Shown here: positions 1-5,355 of the stretch, piece after piece
Layout: the number at the start of each line of letters is the position of its first letter
Position numbering within the stretch: position 1 is the stretch's first letter
Assembly: GCA_900549155.1 (NCBI GenBank)
Contig: URNF01000126.1
Span: 1-5,578, forward strand
Direction of reading: 5' to 3'
DNA: 5,578 nt
Source: an uncultured Oscillospiraceae bacterium
Lineage (GTDB): Bacteria; Bacillota; Clostridia; Oscillospirales; Acutalibacteraceae
The notes under the pieces: generated by a model
The model's input: only the letters and a program-made list of their open reading frames with translations
What the model was told of the DNA's origin: nothing
Database searches by the model: none
Program-made: the position numbers and the translations under genes

Positions 1-129
1 CCAAAGGTGGCGGCGGGGGAGATCCGCCCGACGATCTATGCGGTGCTCCCCATCACCGACGCCGAAAAGGCGCAGGACATGCTCTATCGCAGCGAAAACG
101 TCGGCAAGGTCGTTTTGACGGTGGAATAA
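1..129 (+). CDS. C-terminal end of a medium-chain dehydrogenase/reductase (partial)
   Basis: An open frame enters from the left edge and ends at TAA 127-129, leaving 42 residues. It contains EIRPTIYAVLPITDAEKAQD followed by a terminal GKVVLTVE. A 'P.I..vlpl.dAe.Aqd.l...N.GKvVL.v' ending is typical of the medium-chain dehydrogenase/reductase superfamily (quinone oxidoreductase and zinc-type alcohol dehydrogenase relatives). In that fold this is the last helix and strand of the catalytic domain that packs against the NAD(P)-binding domain. Cofactor and metal motifs would lie upstream of the window, so substrate and zinc dependence cannot be judged. The frame has GC-rich third positions like its neighbours and stops one base before a terminator, so it is the last gene of its transcript. 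The superfamily call rests on a short tail and is moderately sure. Confidence 0.7.
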   Translation, partial: PKVAAGEIRPTIYAVLPITDAEKAQDMLYRSENVGKVVLTVE

Positions 130-130
130 C

Positions 131-163
131 AAAAATGCAGCCACTTAATGTGGCTGCATTTTT
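131..163 (+). terminator. Intrinsic terminator after the dehydrogenase fragment
   Basis: A perfect 14-bp inverted repeat (131-144 with 150-163) encloses the 5-base loop TTAAT. The left arm starts with AAAAA and the right arm ends in TTTTT, followed by GTT. It begins one base after the stop codon. The A-run on the left could also terminate leftward transcription, but no minus-strand gene needs it here. Confidence 0.92.
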
Positions 164-164
164 G

Positions 165-209
165 TTCACACTTTTTGTTTTGCAATGTGGTATACTGCCC
201 GATGGAGGT
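165..209 (+). promoter_or_regulatory. Extended -10 promoter and RBS of the propeller gene
   Basis: TG-G-TATACT at 188-196 is an extended -10 element. The best -35 candidate is TTCACA at 165-170, with a long 20-base spacer, so the extended -10 probably carries most of the strength. Transcription would start near 203. The RBS GGAGGT (204-209) lies 7 bases before the ATG at 217, giving a leader of only about 14 bases. The core TGTGGTATACTGCC recurs exactly upstream of the TRIC gene. Confidence 0.7.
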
Positions 210-216
210 GTCATAT

Positions 217-1239
217 ATGACCGAAACAAAGAAGAAAAAGTCGGTGGGGCGGCGCATCCTCACCGTCGTTGTGATCGTTTTATGCGTGGTGCTGCTGTTT
301 TTGCTCGGCGTGCGCGGCTATTTCCGCCTGTCGGTGGCAAACTACTATCGGCACGCGGAAAAGACCTTTGTCATTCCGGGTCTGTCCGACGGCATGATCG
401 TGCAGGGACTGGCGTATGACGAGGGAAAAGGGGATTTCTTCATCACCGGCTATCGCGCCGACGGCGCGGCATCGCAGGTGAGCCTTGTGCACCGCGCGGA
501 CGGCAAGGAGTTAAAACGCCTGTCGCTTGCGGATCAGAGCGGCAGCGCCTATCTCGGCCATGTCGGCGGCATCACGGTGGCAAACGACCTTGTCTATGTC
601 GCGGATGATGCGGGACTGATGGTGTATGCGTTGGAGGATTTCTATGCCGCTGCCGACGGCGGCACGGTCAAGGCGATCGGCTTTTTCTCGACAAAGACCG
701 CCGATGACAGCCTGGCGGTCGCCTTTGTCCACAGCGACGGCGAGAATATCTATGTCGGCGAATTCTACAGAGAGCAGAACTATCCCACGCCCGACAGCCA
801 CAAGTTCACGACGGCGGCGGGTGACGAAAGCCCCGCGCTGCTTTTGTCCTTCCGCCTTGACAAGGACGCGCCCTGCGGCATTGCGCCGACGGTGGAAAAG
901 GCCTATTCCATCCCCGGACTGGTGCAGGGCATGTGCATCGACGATGCGGGCAATATCTGCCTTTCCACCTCGTATGCGGTGGCATTTTCGCACCTGTATG
1001 TCTACGGCACGCCGAAAGCAGAGGGTGAGGTCACGGTGCTGGGACAGACGCTGCCGCGCTATGTGCTGGACAGCTCCTGCCTGAAAGCGGACATCAAAGC
1101 GCCACCCATGGCGGAGGAGATCGTCACGGTGGACGGTAAGCTGTATACCATGTGCGAGTCCGCGACCGACAAATACATCTTCGGCAAATTCACCTCGGCG
1201 AAATACTGCTATGCCGCCGATCTCTCGGCGTGGCTGTGA
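217..1239 (+). CDS. Membrane-anchored extracytoplasmic protein, probable beta-propeller, function unknown
   Basis: The product has 340 residues. ATG 217 is chosen because GGAGGT lies 7 bases upstream; the in-frame ATGs at 148 and 202 fall in the terminator and at the predicted transcript start. Residues 2-13 are basic, and residues 14-32 form one very hydrophobic segment (ILTVVVIVLCVVLLFLLGV). This gives a type II signal anchor or uncleaved signal, with the remaining 300 or so residues outside the cell. That domain is a run of short strands: IPGLSDGMIVQGLAYD (53-68), HVGGI (115-119) followed by LVYVADDAGLMVYAL, a second IPGLVQGM (232-239) followed by STSYAVAFSHLYVYG, and a C-terminal PMAEEIVTVDGKLYTMCES (from about 297). 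The repeated 'IPGL..QG..D' unit and the aromatic Gly-Asp strand ends suggest a beta-propeller in the YncE/NHL/phytase-like spirit. I see no LPXTG motif, no lipobox and no enzyme signature. It sits alone between its own promoter and that of the TRIC gene. Topology is fairly sure, fold is inferred, function is unknown. Confidence 0.85.
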   Translation: MTETKKKKSVGRRILTVVVIVLCVVLLFLLGVRGYFRLSVANYYRHAEKTFVIPGLSDGMIVQGLAYDEGKGDFFITGYRADGAASQVSLVHRADGKELKRLSLADQSGSAYLGHVGGITVANDLVYVADDAGLMVYALEDFYAAADGGTVKAIGFFSTKTADDSLAVAFVHSDGENIYVGEFYREQNYPTPDSHKFTTAAGDESPALLLSFRLDKDAPCGIAPTVEKAYSIPGLVQGMCIDDAGNICLSTSYAVAFSHLYVYGTPKAEGEVTVLGQTLPRYVLDSSCLKADIKAPPMAEEIVTVDGKLYTMCESATDKYIFGKFTSAKYCYAADLSAWL

Positions 1240-1246
1240 CAGGGGC

Positions 1247-1287
1247 TTGCGGCGACCCGTAACTTGTGGTATACTGCCGTCGGGGGG
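1247..1287 (+). promoter_or_regulatory. Promoter and RBS of the TRIC-hydrolase unit
   Basis: TTGCGG (1247-1252), a 17-base spacer and TG-G-TATACT (extended -10 hexamer 1270-1275) form a good housekeeping promoter. It lies within the 54-base gap after the propeller gene. Transcription would begin at about 1281-1283, directly on the G-run at 1282-1287. That G-run is the only ribosome binding site available and favours the GTG at 1294, 6 bases downstream. Confidence 0.7.
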
Positions 1288-1293
1288 ATGCGT

Positions 1294-1947
1294 GTGGAGC
1301 GGATTTTTCAGATCATGGAGCTTGTCGGCACGGTGGCTTTCGCCATTTCCGGCGTCATCGCCGGCGTGCGGCATCATATGGACGTGTTCGGCACAACGGT
1401 GCTGGGGTTGGTGACGGCGGTCGGCGGCGGGATCGTGCGGGACATGATGATCGGCAGATTGCCGCCGACGGTGTTTTTGCATCCGCTGTGCGCGGTCGTC
1501 GCGCTTTTGACGTCGCTTTTGTTGTTTTTTCTCATGTATATCCTCAAAGCGGAGGCAGGCACACGCCTGAAGCGCTGGGAGGACATCCTGCTGTTTGTGA
1601 CCGACACGGTGGGGCTGGGCGTTTTCACGGTGCTCGGCATGGAGACCACCGTGCAGGCGGGCTACACCGGCAAGGCAATGCTGCTGTTTGTCGGCATCAT
1701 CACCGGCATCGGCGGCGGCATTTTCCGCGACGTGTTTTCCGGTGTGATCCCCGCCGTGTTTCGCAAGCATATCTATGCCCTGGCGTCGGCGGCGGGTGCA
1801 CTTGTCTATGTGCTGCTCATGCCGTATGTGTCCAACCGCATCTGCATGCCCGCAGGGTTCATCACCGTGGTGGTGATCCGCATTTGCGCCAACATTTTCA
1901 AATGGGATCTGCCGATCGTCGGCGGAAAAGAAAACGGAGGGAAATGA
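1294..1947 (+). CDS. TRIC family (UPF0126, YadS/YicG-like) membrane channel or transporter
   Basis: The product has 217 residues from GTG 1294. This start places MERIFQIMELVGTVAFAISG at the N-terminus, as is usual in the family. ATG 1288 is in frame but abuts the G-run RBS, and a TTG at 1264 lies upstream of the -10 element. The protein is an internal duplication of two three-helix units, each starting 'G..aF..sG/lG' and carrying the family signature: TAVGGGIVRDMMIGRLP (41-57) and TGIGGGIFRDVFSGVIP (137-153). A seventh hydrophobic segment lies near 186-202. Prokaryotic TRIC proteins form trimeric inner-membrane pores conducting K+, and E. coli YicG/YadS relatives have been linked to glycine transport. 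Nothing here decides between these substrates. Both Gly-Gly-Gly and Arg-Asp signature motifs are intact, so it should be functional. It is followed after one base by the hydrolase gene, whose RBS lies in its last codons. Confidence 0.93.
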   Translation: MERIFQIMELVGTVAFAISGVIAGVRHHMDVFGTTVLGLVTAVGGGIVRDMMIGRLPPTVFLHPLCAVVALLTSLLLFFLMYILKAEAGTRLKRWEDILLFVTDTVGLGVFTVLGMETTVQAGYTGKAMLLFVGIITGIGGGIFRDVFSGVIPAVFRKHIYALASAAGALVYVLLMPYVSNRICMPAGFITVVVIRICANIFKWDLPIVGGKENGGK

Positions 1948-1948
1948 C

Positions 1949-2866
1949 ATGGAGCACTTTTCCATACCGTCCGCGTGGCAGGGGGAGACCCTGCACGGGA
2001 TCGTCGTGAAACCGCAGGGAGAACCGCGCTGCCTTGTGCAGTTTGTGCACGGCATGTCGGAATATATCGAGCGCTATGTGCCGGTGATGGAATTTCTGGC
2101 GCAGCACGGGATGCTGTGCTGCGGACATGACCACATCGGGCACGGCGACACGCAGAAAACCGCCAAAAAGCGCGGCCACATGCCGTATGCAAACGGCGGG
2201 GACATTTTGGTGGCGGACGTGCTGGCGGTGCAGGCGCACGTGAAAGCACAGTATCCGTCGCTGCCGACCGTTCTGTTCGGACACAGCATGGGCTCCTTTG
2301 TGGTGCGCAGCACGGTTGCAAAATCTCCGAAAACCTATGCGGCGCTCATCGCCTGCGGCACGGGCGGCCCGCAAGCCGCCATCGGTGTCGGACGCGCGCT
2401 CACGGGGCTTTTGCGCGGCGTGAAGGGTGAGGAGCACCGCTCCCGCCTTTTGTATGCGCTGATGTTCGACGCTTTTTCAAAGGGCTTTCCCGAAAAGGAA
2501 GCGTCCGCGTGGCTTTCCCGCAACCCTGAAAATGTGCGGGCATATGACGCGGACGAAAAGTGCGGGTTCATGTTCTCGGTCGGCGGCATCCGTTCGCTGC
2601 TTGCGGTGAACGGCTTTGCCAACAGCAAGGCGTGCTTTGCCGCAACGCCGCACTTCCCGATCCTGCTCATCGCGGGGGATCACGATCCCGTCGGCGATCA
2701 CGGCAAGGGCGTGAAACGGGTGGCAGAGCTGTACCGTGAGAGCGGGCACACCGACGTCACGCTGCGGCTTTTCGAAAACGATCGGCACGAGATCCTCAAC
2801 GAGGACAACCGCGACGAAGTGATGAAAACTATACTTGATTTTATAGACGAAAAGCTCCGCTTTTGA
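1949..2866 (+). CDS. Alpha/beta hydrolase, lysophospholipase/monoacylglycerol lipase-like (Hydrolase_4)
   Basis: The product has 305 residues. The start ATG 1949 is preceded by GGAGGG (1936-1941, 7-base spacing) inside the end of the TRIC gene. With one base between stop and start, translational coupling is likely. Motifs in order: HGMSEY (34-39, oxyanion-hole HG), HDHIGHGDT (60-68, the 'D.rGHG.S' element of PldB/MGL enzymes), GHSMGS (111-116, nucleophile Ser113 in GxSxG), a variable cap at about 135-235, GDHDPVG (243-249, probable acid Asp246) and NDRHEILNE (277-285, catalytic His280). The triad is complete. There is no signal peptide, so the enzyme is probably cytoplasmic or loosely membrane-associated, cleaving carboxylic esters such as lysophospholipids, monoacylglycerols or a small ester. 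Clostridial genomes carry many such paralogues and the substrate cannot be read from sequence. Its pairing with a membrane channel does not reveal a shared pathway. The TGA stop lies in the loop of the terminator. Confidence 0.93.
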   Translation: MEHFSIPSAWQGETLHGIVVKPQGEPRCLVQFVHGMSEYIERYVPVMEFLAQHGMLCCGHDHIGHGDTQKTAKKRGHMPYANGGDILVADVLAVQAHVKAQYPSLPTVLFGHSMGSFVVRSTVAKSPKTYAALIACGTGGPQAAIGVGRALTGLLRGVKGEEHRSRLLYALMFDAFSKGFPEKEASAWLSRNPENVRAYDADEKCGFMFSVGGIRSLLAVNGFANSKACFAATPHFPILLIAGDHDPVGDHGKGVKRVAELYRESGHTDVTLRLFENDRHEILNEDNRDEVMKTILDFIDEKLRF

Positions 2867-2884
2867 GCGGAGCTTTTCATTTTA
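2849..2884 (+). terminator. Intrinsic terminator of the TRIC-hydrolase unit
   Basis: A perfect 12-bp stem (2849-2860 with 2867-2878) encloses the loop TTTTGA. It is GC-rich at the top and ends in CTTTTC, followed by ATTTTAAT. The hydrolase stop codon (2864-2866) forms the second half of the loop, so the left arm is coding. Confidence 0.85.
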
Positions 2885-3015
2885 ATACAGGATTTATTCC
2901 TCGCACACGCTTAAAACGACCTTTCCTCGTTTTCTCACCGTAGAAAAAAGCATAGCACCCGCCGTGCGATGCGGCAATGGCATATTTGATGTTTTTATCA
3001 TATCTGATACTTTAT
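2885..3015. other. Non-coding gap between convergent genes, with a small inverted repeat
   Basis: This gap separates the hydrolase terminator from the apgM terminator. It is more A/T-rich than the genes. It contains AAAACGA-CCTTTCC-TCGTTTT (2913-2933), a perfect 7-bp stem with a 7-base loop, and a weak GCCG/CGGC pair near 2961-2975. A 35-codon minus-strand frame (3001 down to 2894) has no ribosome binding site. A promoter-like TTGATG/TACTTT pair near 2985-3013 would lead only into the apgM terminator. I see no credible gene here; it may be a decayed remnant or a dispersed intergenic element. Confidence 0.4.
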
Positions 3016-3063
3016 AAAAAAACAAAAAACCAATCGGGAGCGGGTGCATCCCGATTGGTTTTT
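3016..3063 (-). terminator. Intrinsic terminator of apgM (probably bidirectional)
   Basis: A perfect 15-bp stem (3025-3039 with 3049-3063) encloses a 9-base loop. On the minus strand the arm ends in TTTTT, followed by TG and a further T-rich tract (3016-3022). The stem begins 7 bases after the apgM stop codon. Read on the plus strand, the right arm also ends in GGTTTTT, so it may back up the hydrolase terminator. Confidence 0.92.
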
Positions 3064-3070
3064 ATAGGGA

Positions 3071-4279
3071 TCATTTTTCCAGCAGCTTATCCATGATGGA
3101 CGGGCCGTGGGGGACGAAGTTGCCGGTTTCGGCGGCAGTCGCCTCGGAGAACACGTCGACGCCCGAAACGGTCTTGCGGGAGTCAAAGAGAAGATACGGC
3201 ACGGGATCGGAGGAATGCGTGTGGGTGCACAGGGGGGTCGGATGATCGGGCATCACCAAAATGCGATAGTCCCCATGCGCCTTCAGATAGTCAAGCAGGG
3301 GAGCAAGCACCTGACGGTCAATCTCCTCGATCGCCTTCACCTTGTTTTCCGCCTCACCGCGGTGACCGCATTCGTCGGGCGCTTCAATGTGCACATAGGC
3401 AAGGTCCACGCCGCTTTCAAACAGCTTGACGGCGGCGGCTGCCTTTCCCGCAAAGTTGGTGTCGATATAGCCCGTTGCGCCCTCGACCTCCGGCGTCTGC
3501 ATATGGGCGCAGATGCCGATGCCCTTGAGCAGATCGACGGCGGAGATGACACCGGCGGTGACGCCGTTTTTCTCCTTGAAGTCTTCAAGCGTCGGCTTCA
3601 CGCCCTCGCCCCACAGCCAGATGGACGTCACGGGGCGTTCGCCGCGCGCGATGCGGGCAAGGTTTATGGGGTGATCCTTGAGGACTTCCACGCTGCGGCG
3701 CATCAGATCAATGAGCGGCGCGGCGTTTTCGCTTTTGCTGAGATAGTCGCCGATGACGCGCCCGCTGATGTCGTGCGGCGGGGTCATCGTGCCGAGATCG
3801 GTCGTGCCGTTTGCGACCACAAGGCAGTGGCGATAGGCAACGCCTGTGTAGAACGTGAAGCGGTCGCTGCCGAGCTTTTCCTGCACGGTCTTCATAAGCT
3901 CTGCAGCCTCGGCGGTGGAGACGTCGCCGCCGCAATAGTCCACCATGGTCTTGTCCTCATAGCGCGCTTCGTCCGACAGCGTGACGAGGTTGCAGCGCAG
4001 CGCGACGTCGGTCGGCTTCAGATCCACGCCGATGCTTGCCGCTTCAAGGGGGGAACGACCGGTATAGCATTTCATGGGATCATAGCCCATGACCGACAGG
4101 TTTGCAACGTCGCTGCCGGGTTTGAGTCCGTCGGCGACCGTTTTGCACAGTCCGACCTCGGACACCTTCGCCAGCGCGTCCATGTGCGGCTTGTGCGCCG
4201 CTTCCATGGGGGTTTTGTTTTGCAGTGCGGCGTTGGGCTTGTCCGCCATGCCGTCACATAATACGACCAGATATTTCAT
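3071..4279 (-). CDS. apgM: Cofactor-independent phosphoglycerate mutase, archaeal type (ApgM family)
   Basis: The product has 402 residues, normal for the ApgM family of the alkaline phosphatase superfamily, which interconverts 2- and 3-phosphoglycerate in the cytoplasm using divalent metals and a phosphoserine intermediate. Visible motifs: CDGMAD (8-13, first metal Asp9), GSDVANLSVMGYDP (55-68, aligning with the nucleophile-serine loop of the BPG-independent mutase), YTGRSPLEAA shortly after, EAPDECGHRGE (299-309, metal ligands Asp302 and His306), MPDHPTP (343-349, Asp345-His346) and THTH (352-355). All expected metal ligands appear present. ATG 4279 is supported by AGGAGG (plus-strand 4290-4295) 10 bases upstream. 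The gene is monocistronic: its own promoter, its own terminator, divergent from trmB. One clostridial branch of this family is annotated as a proposed homoserine kinase (TIGR02535) where it neighbours threonine-biosynthesis genes. No such neighbours are in this window, so either role is open. Confidence 0.95.
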   Translation of the reverse strand: MKYLVVLCDGMADKPNAALQNKTPMEAAHKPHMDALAKVSEVGLCKTVADGLKPGSDVANLSVMGYDPMKCYTGRSPLEAASIGVDLKPTDVALRCNLVTLSDEARYEDKTMVDYCGGDVSTAEAAELMKTVQEKLGSDRFTFYTGVAYRHCLVVANGTTDLGTMTPPHDISGRVIGDYLSKSENAAPLIDLMRRSVEVLKDHPINLARIARGERPVTSIWLWGEGVKPTLEDFKEKNGVTAGVISAVDLLKGIGICAHMQTPEVEGATGYIDTNFAGKAAAAVKLFESGVDLAYVHIEAPDECGHRGEAENKVKAIEEIDRQVLAPLLDYLKAHGDYRILVMPDHPTPLCTHTHSSDPVPYLLFDSRKTVSGVDVFSEATAAETGNFVPHGPSIMDKLLEK

Positions 4280-4308
4280 AAGACCTCGACCTCCTGTTAC
4301 TGGGTTCT

Positions 4309-4337
4309 ATGGTATCACAAAAACCGCCGTTTGAAAA
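4309..4337 (-). promoter_or_regulatory. apgM promoter
   Basis: Read on the minus strand: TTTTCA (plus 4332-4337, 4 of 6 matches to the -35 consensus), a 17-base spacer, then TG-A-TACCAT (hexamer at plus 4309-4314), an extended -10. Transcription would start near 4302, leaving a leader of about 23 bases that contains the AGGAGG site. The -35 lies 10 bases from that of the divergent trmB promoter, without overlap. Confidence 0.6.
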
Positions 4338-4347
4338 GGAAAAACGA

Positions 4348-4376
4348 TTGTTTTTTACAAAAAAATATGCTAAAAT
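4348..4376 (+). promoter_or_regulatory. trmB promoter
   Basis: TTGTTT (4348-4353), a 17-base A/T-rich spacer and TG-C-TAAAAT (hexamer 4371-4376) form an extended -10 promoter. The start would be near 4383. The RBS AGGGAG (4393-4398) then sits 10 bases before the ATG at 4409. No operator-like palindrome is apparent between the two divergent promoters. Confidence 0.7.
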
Positions 4377-4408
4377 GGGACAAATGAACAAAAGGGAGAC
4401 ACCGACTT

Positions 4409-5083
4409 ATGCGTATGCGCCGCAAAAAGAATTTGGAAACACGGCTGGCGGATTGTGCCGACTGGCTCAAAATTCCCGCCATGCCCGACGACCGCGACTT
4501 TCGTGCGGCAAAAGAACAGGCGGCGTTTATCGACCTTGACGGCTGGTTTGCGAAAAAACAGCCGCTGTGGCTGGAGATCGGCTGCGGGCGGGGACAGTTC
4601 GCGGCGGAATTGGCAAAGCAGCACCCCGAGGTGAACATCCTTGCGGTCGAAAAGGTCGCAAACGTGATCGTTGCCGCCGCCGAAAAGGCAAAGGAGCAGG
4701 AGCTGCCCAATCTGCGGCTGTTAAACTGCGCCGCCGAATATCTCCCGCGTTATCTTCGCCCGCACACGGTGGAGCGGCTGTATCTCAATTTCTCCTGTCC
4801 GTTTCCGAAAGCGCGCTATGCTGAGCACAGGCTGACGTCCGAGCGGTTTTTGCCCATCTATGACGCGCTGCTCACGGAAAACGCGGAAATTCATCAGAAA
4901 ACCGACAACCGCGCCTTTTTTGAATATTCCATCGAAAAGCTCACAGGCTTCGGCTTTGCGCTGAAAAATGTGTCGCTCGATCTGCATGCCAGCGACTTTG
5001 CGGGCAACATCGTGACCGAATATGAAAAGCGGTTTGCCGATCTCGGTCAGCCGATCTATCGGCTGGAAGCATATCGCCGCTGA
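4409..5083 (+). CDS. trmB: tRNA (guanine-N7-)-methyltransferase TrmB homologue, with altered catalytic loop
   Basis: The product has 224 residues, normal length for TrmB, which methylates G46 of tRNA variable loops using S-adenosylmethionine. The start at 4409 gives the family-typical RMRRKK opening. Motif I, LEIGCGRGQF (55-64), binds SAM; AVEK (79-82) follows the next strand; TD (165-166) and the C-terminal TEYEKRF (203-209) match the TrmB signature. The usual loop 'N-F-[SP]-D-P-W-P/H-K-x-R-H-x-K-R-R' reads NFSCPFPKARYAEHR (127-141). Cys130 replaces the conserved Asp, Phe132 the Trp, Tyr137 the His and His140 an Arg. The first, third and fourth correspond to E. coli D144, H151 and R154, residues reported to matter for activity; equivalents of D180, T217 and E220 remain. 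Family membership is clear, but activity and target are uncertain. It is probably cotranscribed with the 72-residue gene 32 bases downstream. Confidence 0.93.
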   Translation: MRMRRKKNLETRLADCADWLKIPAMPDDRDFRAAKEQAAFIDLDGWFAKKQPLWLEIGCGRGQFAAELAKQHPEVNILAVEKVANVIVAAAEKAKEQELPNLRLLNCAAEYLPRYLRPHTVERLYLNFSCPFPKARYAEHRLTSERFLPIYDALLTENAEIHQKTDNRAFFEYSIEKLTGFGFALKNVSLDLHASDFAGNIVTEYEKRFADLGQPIYRLEAYRR

Positions 5084-5115
5084 AAACGGGCACACTGTCT
5101 GCGGGAGGGATCACC

Positions 5116-5334
5116 ATGCCGCAGAAGAAAAAGGGAAGCGACGCCTTCGGCGCAGCGGAGCAGTCCGCCGTTTCGATCGAGGGACAGCCGCAGAACGCCT
5201 ATGAAATGGTGCACAAATACGGGACGTATAACATCCAACCGACCGCAGACTCCGACAACGAATTTCCGGAGATCGCACAGGGCTTGCCCGCCGCAAAGCA
5301 GCATAAAGAAGTGGAACCGGAAAACGTCGAATGA
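5116..5334 (+). CDS. Small hydrophilic protein of unknown function, downstream of trmB
   Basis: The product has 72 residues, starting at ATG 5116 with GGGAGG (5103-5108) 7 bases upstream. Coding is supported by the ribosome binding site, the 32-base distance from trmB and the terminator that begins in its last codons. The N-terminus is lysine-rich (MPQKKKGSDAF), the middle (about 27-57) holds NAYEMVHKYGTYNIQPTADS then NEFPEIAQG, which looks like the conserved core, and the tail is acidic (EVEPENVE). There is no membrane segment, signal peptide or cysteine, and little predicted hydrophobic core, so it may be partly disordered or bind a partner or nucleic acid. I do not recognise the family with confidence. 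A spore or small acid-soluble role, or a link to tRNA modification, would be speculation. Confidence 0.75.
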   Translation: MPQKKKGSDAFGAAEQSAVSIEGQPQNAYEMVHKYGTYNIQPTADSDNEFPEIAQGLPAAKQHKEVEPENVE

Positions 5335-5355
5335 CGCTTTCCGGTTCCTTTTTTT
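5313..5355 (+). terminator. Intrinsic terminator of the trmB unit
   Basis: An 11-bp stem (5313-5323 with 5338-5348) is extended after an A.C mismatch by CGTC/GACG (5325-5328 with 5333-5336) and closed by the loop GAAT, followed by seven T residues (5349-5355). The left arm is coding and the TGA stop (5332-5334) lies at the loop. On the minus strand the hairpin lacks a good T-tract, so it probably works mainly for plus-strand transcripts. Confidence 0.92.

Noticed and set aside
148..216. Upstream in-frame starts (148 and 202) for the propeller gene
   Set aside because: ATG 148 lies in the terminator loop and ATG 202 at the predicted transcript start with no RBS. ATG 217 has GGAGGT at 7 bases and gives a normal basic-then-hydrophobic N-terminus.
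1264..1293. TTG 1264 or ATG 1288 as the start of the TRIC gene
   Set aside because: TTG 1264 precedes the -10 hexamer, so it would not be transcribed from this promoter. ATG 1288 touches the G-run with no spacing. GTG 1294 has good spacing, although ATG 1288 cannot be fully excluded.
511..2055. Minus-strand frame of 514 codons opposite the propeller and TRIC genes
   Set aside because: It spans two well-supported plus-strand genes and the promoter between them, and its product is His/Arg/Asp-rich without a fold signature. It is an antisense by-product of GC-rich codon use.
2894..3001. 35-codon minus-strand frame in the intergenic gap, ending GKVVLSVCEE
   Set aside because: It has no ribosome binding site and sits just downstream of the apgM terminator. 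The resemblance of GKVVLSV to the dehydrogenase tail GKVVLTV is too short to be meaningful.
2985..3013. Promoter-like TTGATG/TACTTT pair on the plus strand
   Set aside because: Any transcript would meet the 3025-3063 hairpin within a few dozen bases and there is no gene there. A/T-rich intergenic DNA readily gives such matches.
3107..4261. Plus-strand frame of 384 codons opposite apgM
   Set aside because: It is fully antisense to a gene with complete family motifs, has no ribosome binding site or promoter, and encodes a His/Arg/Gly-rich nonsense composition.
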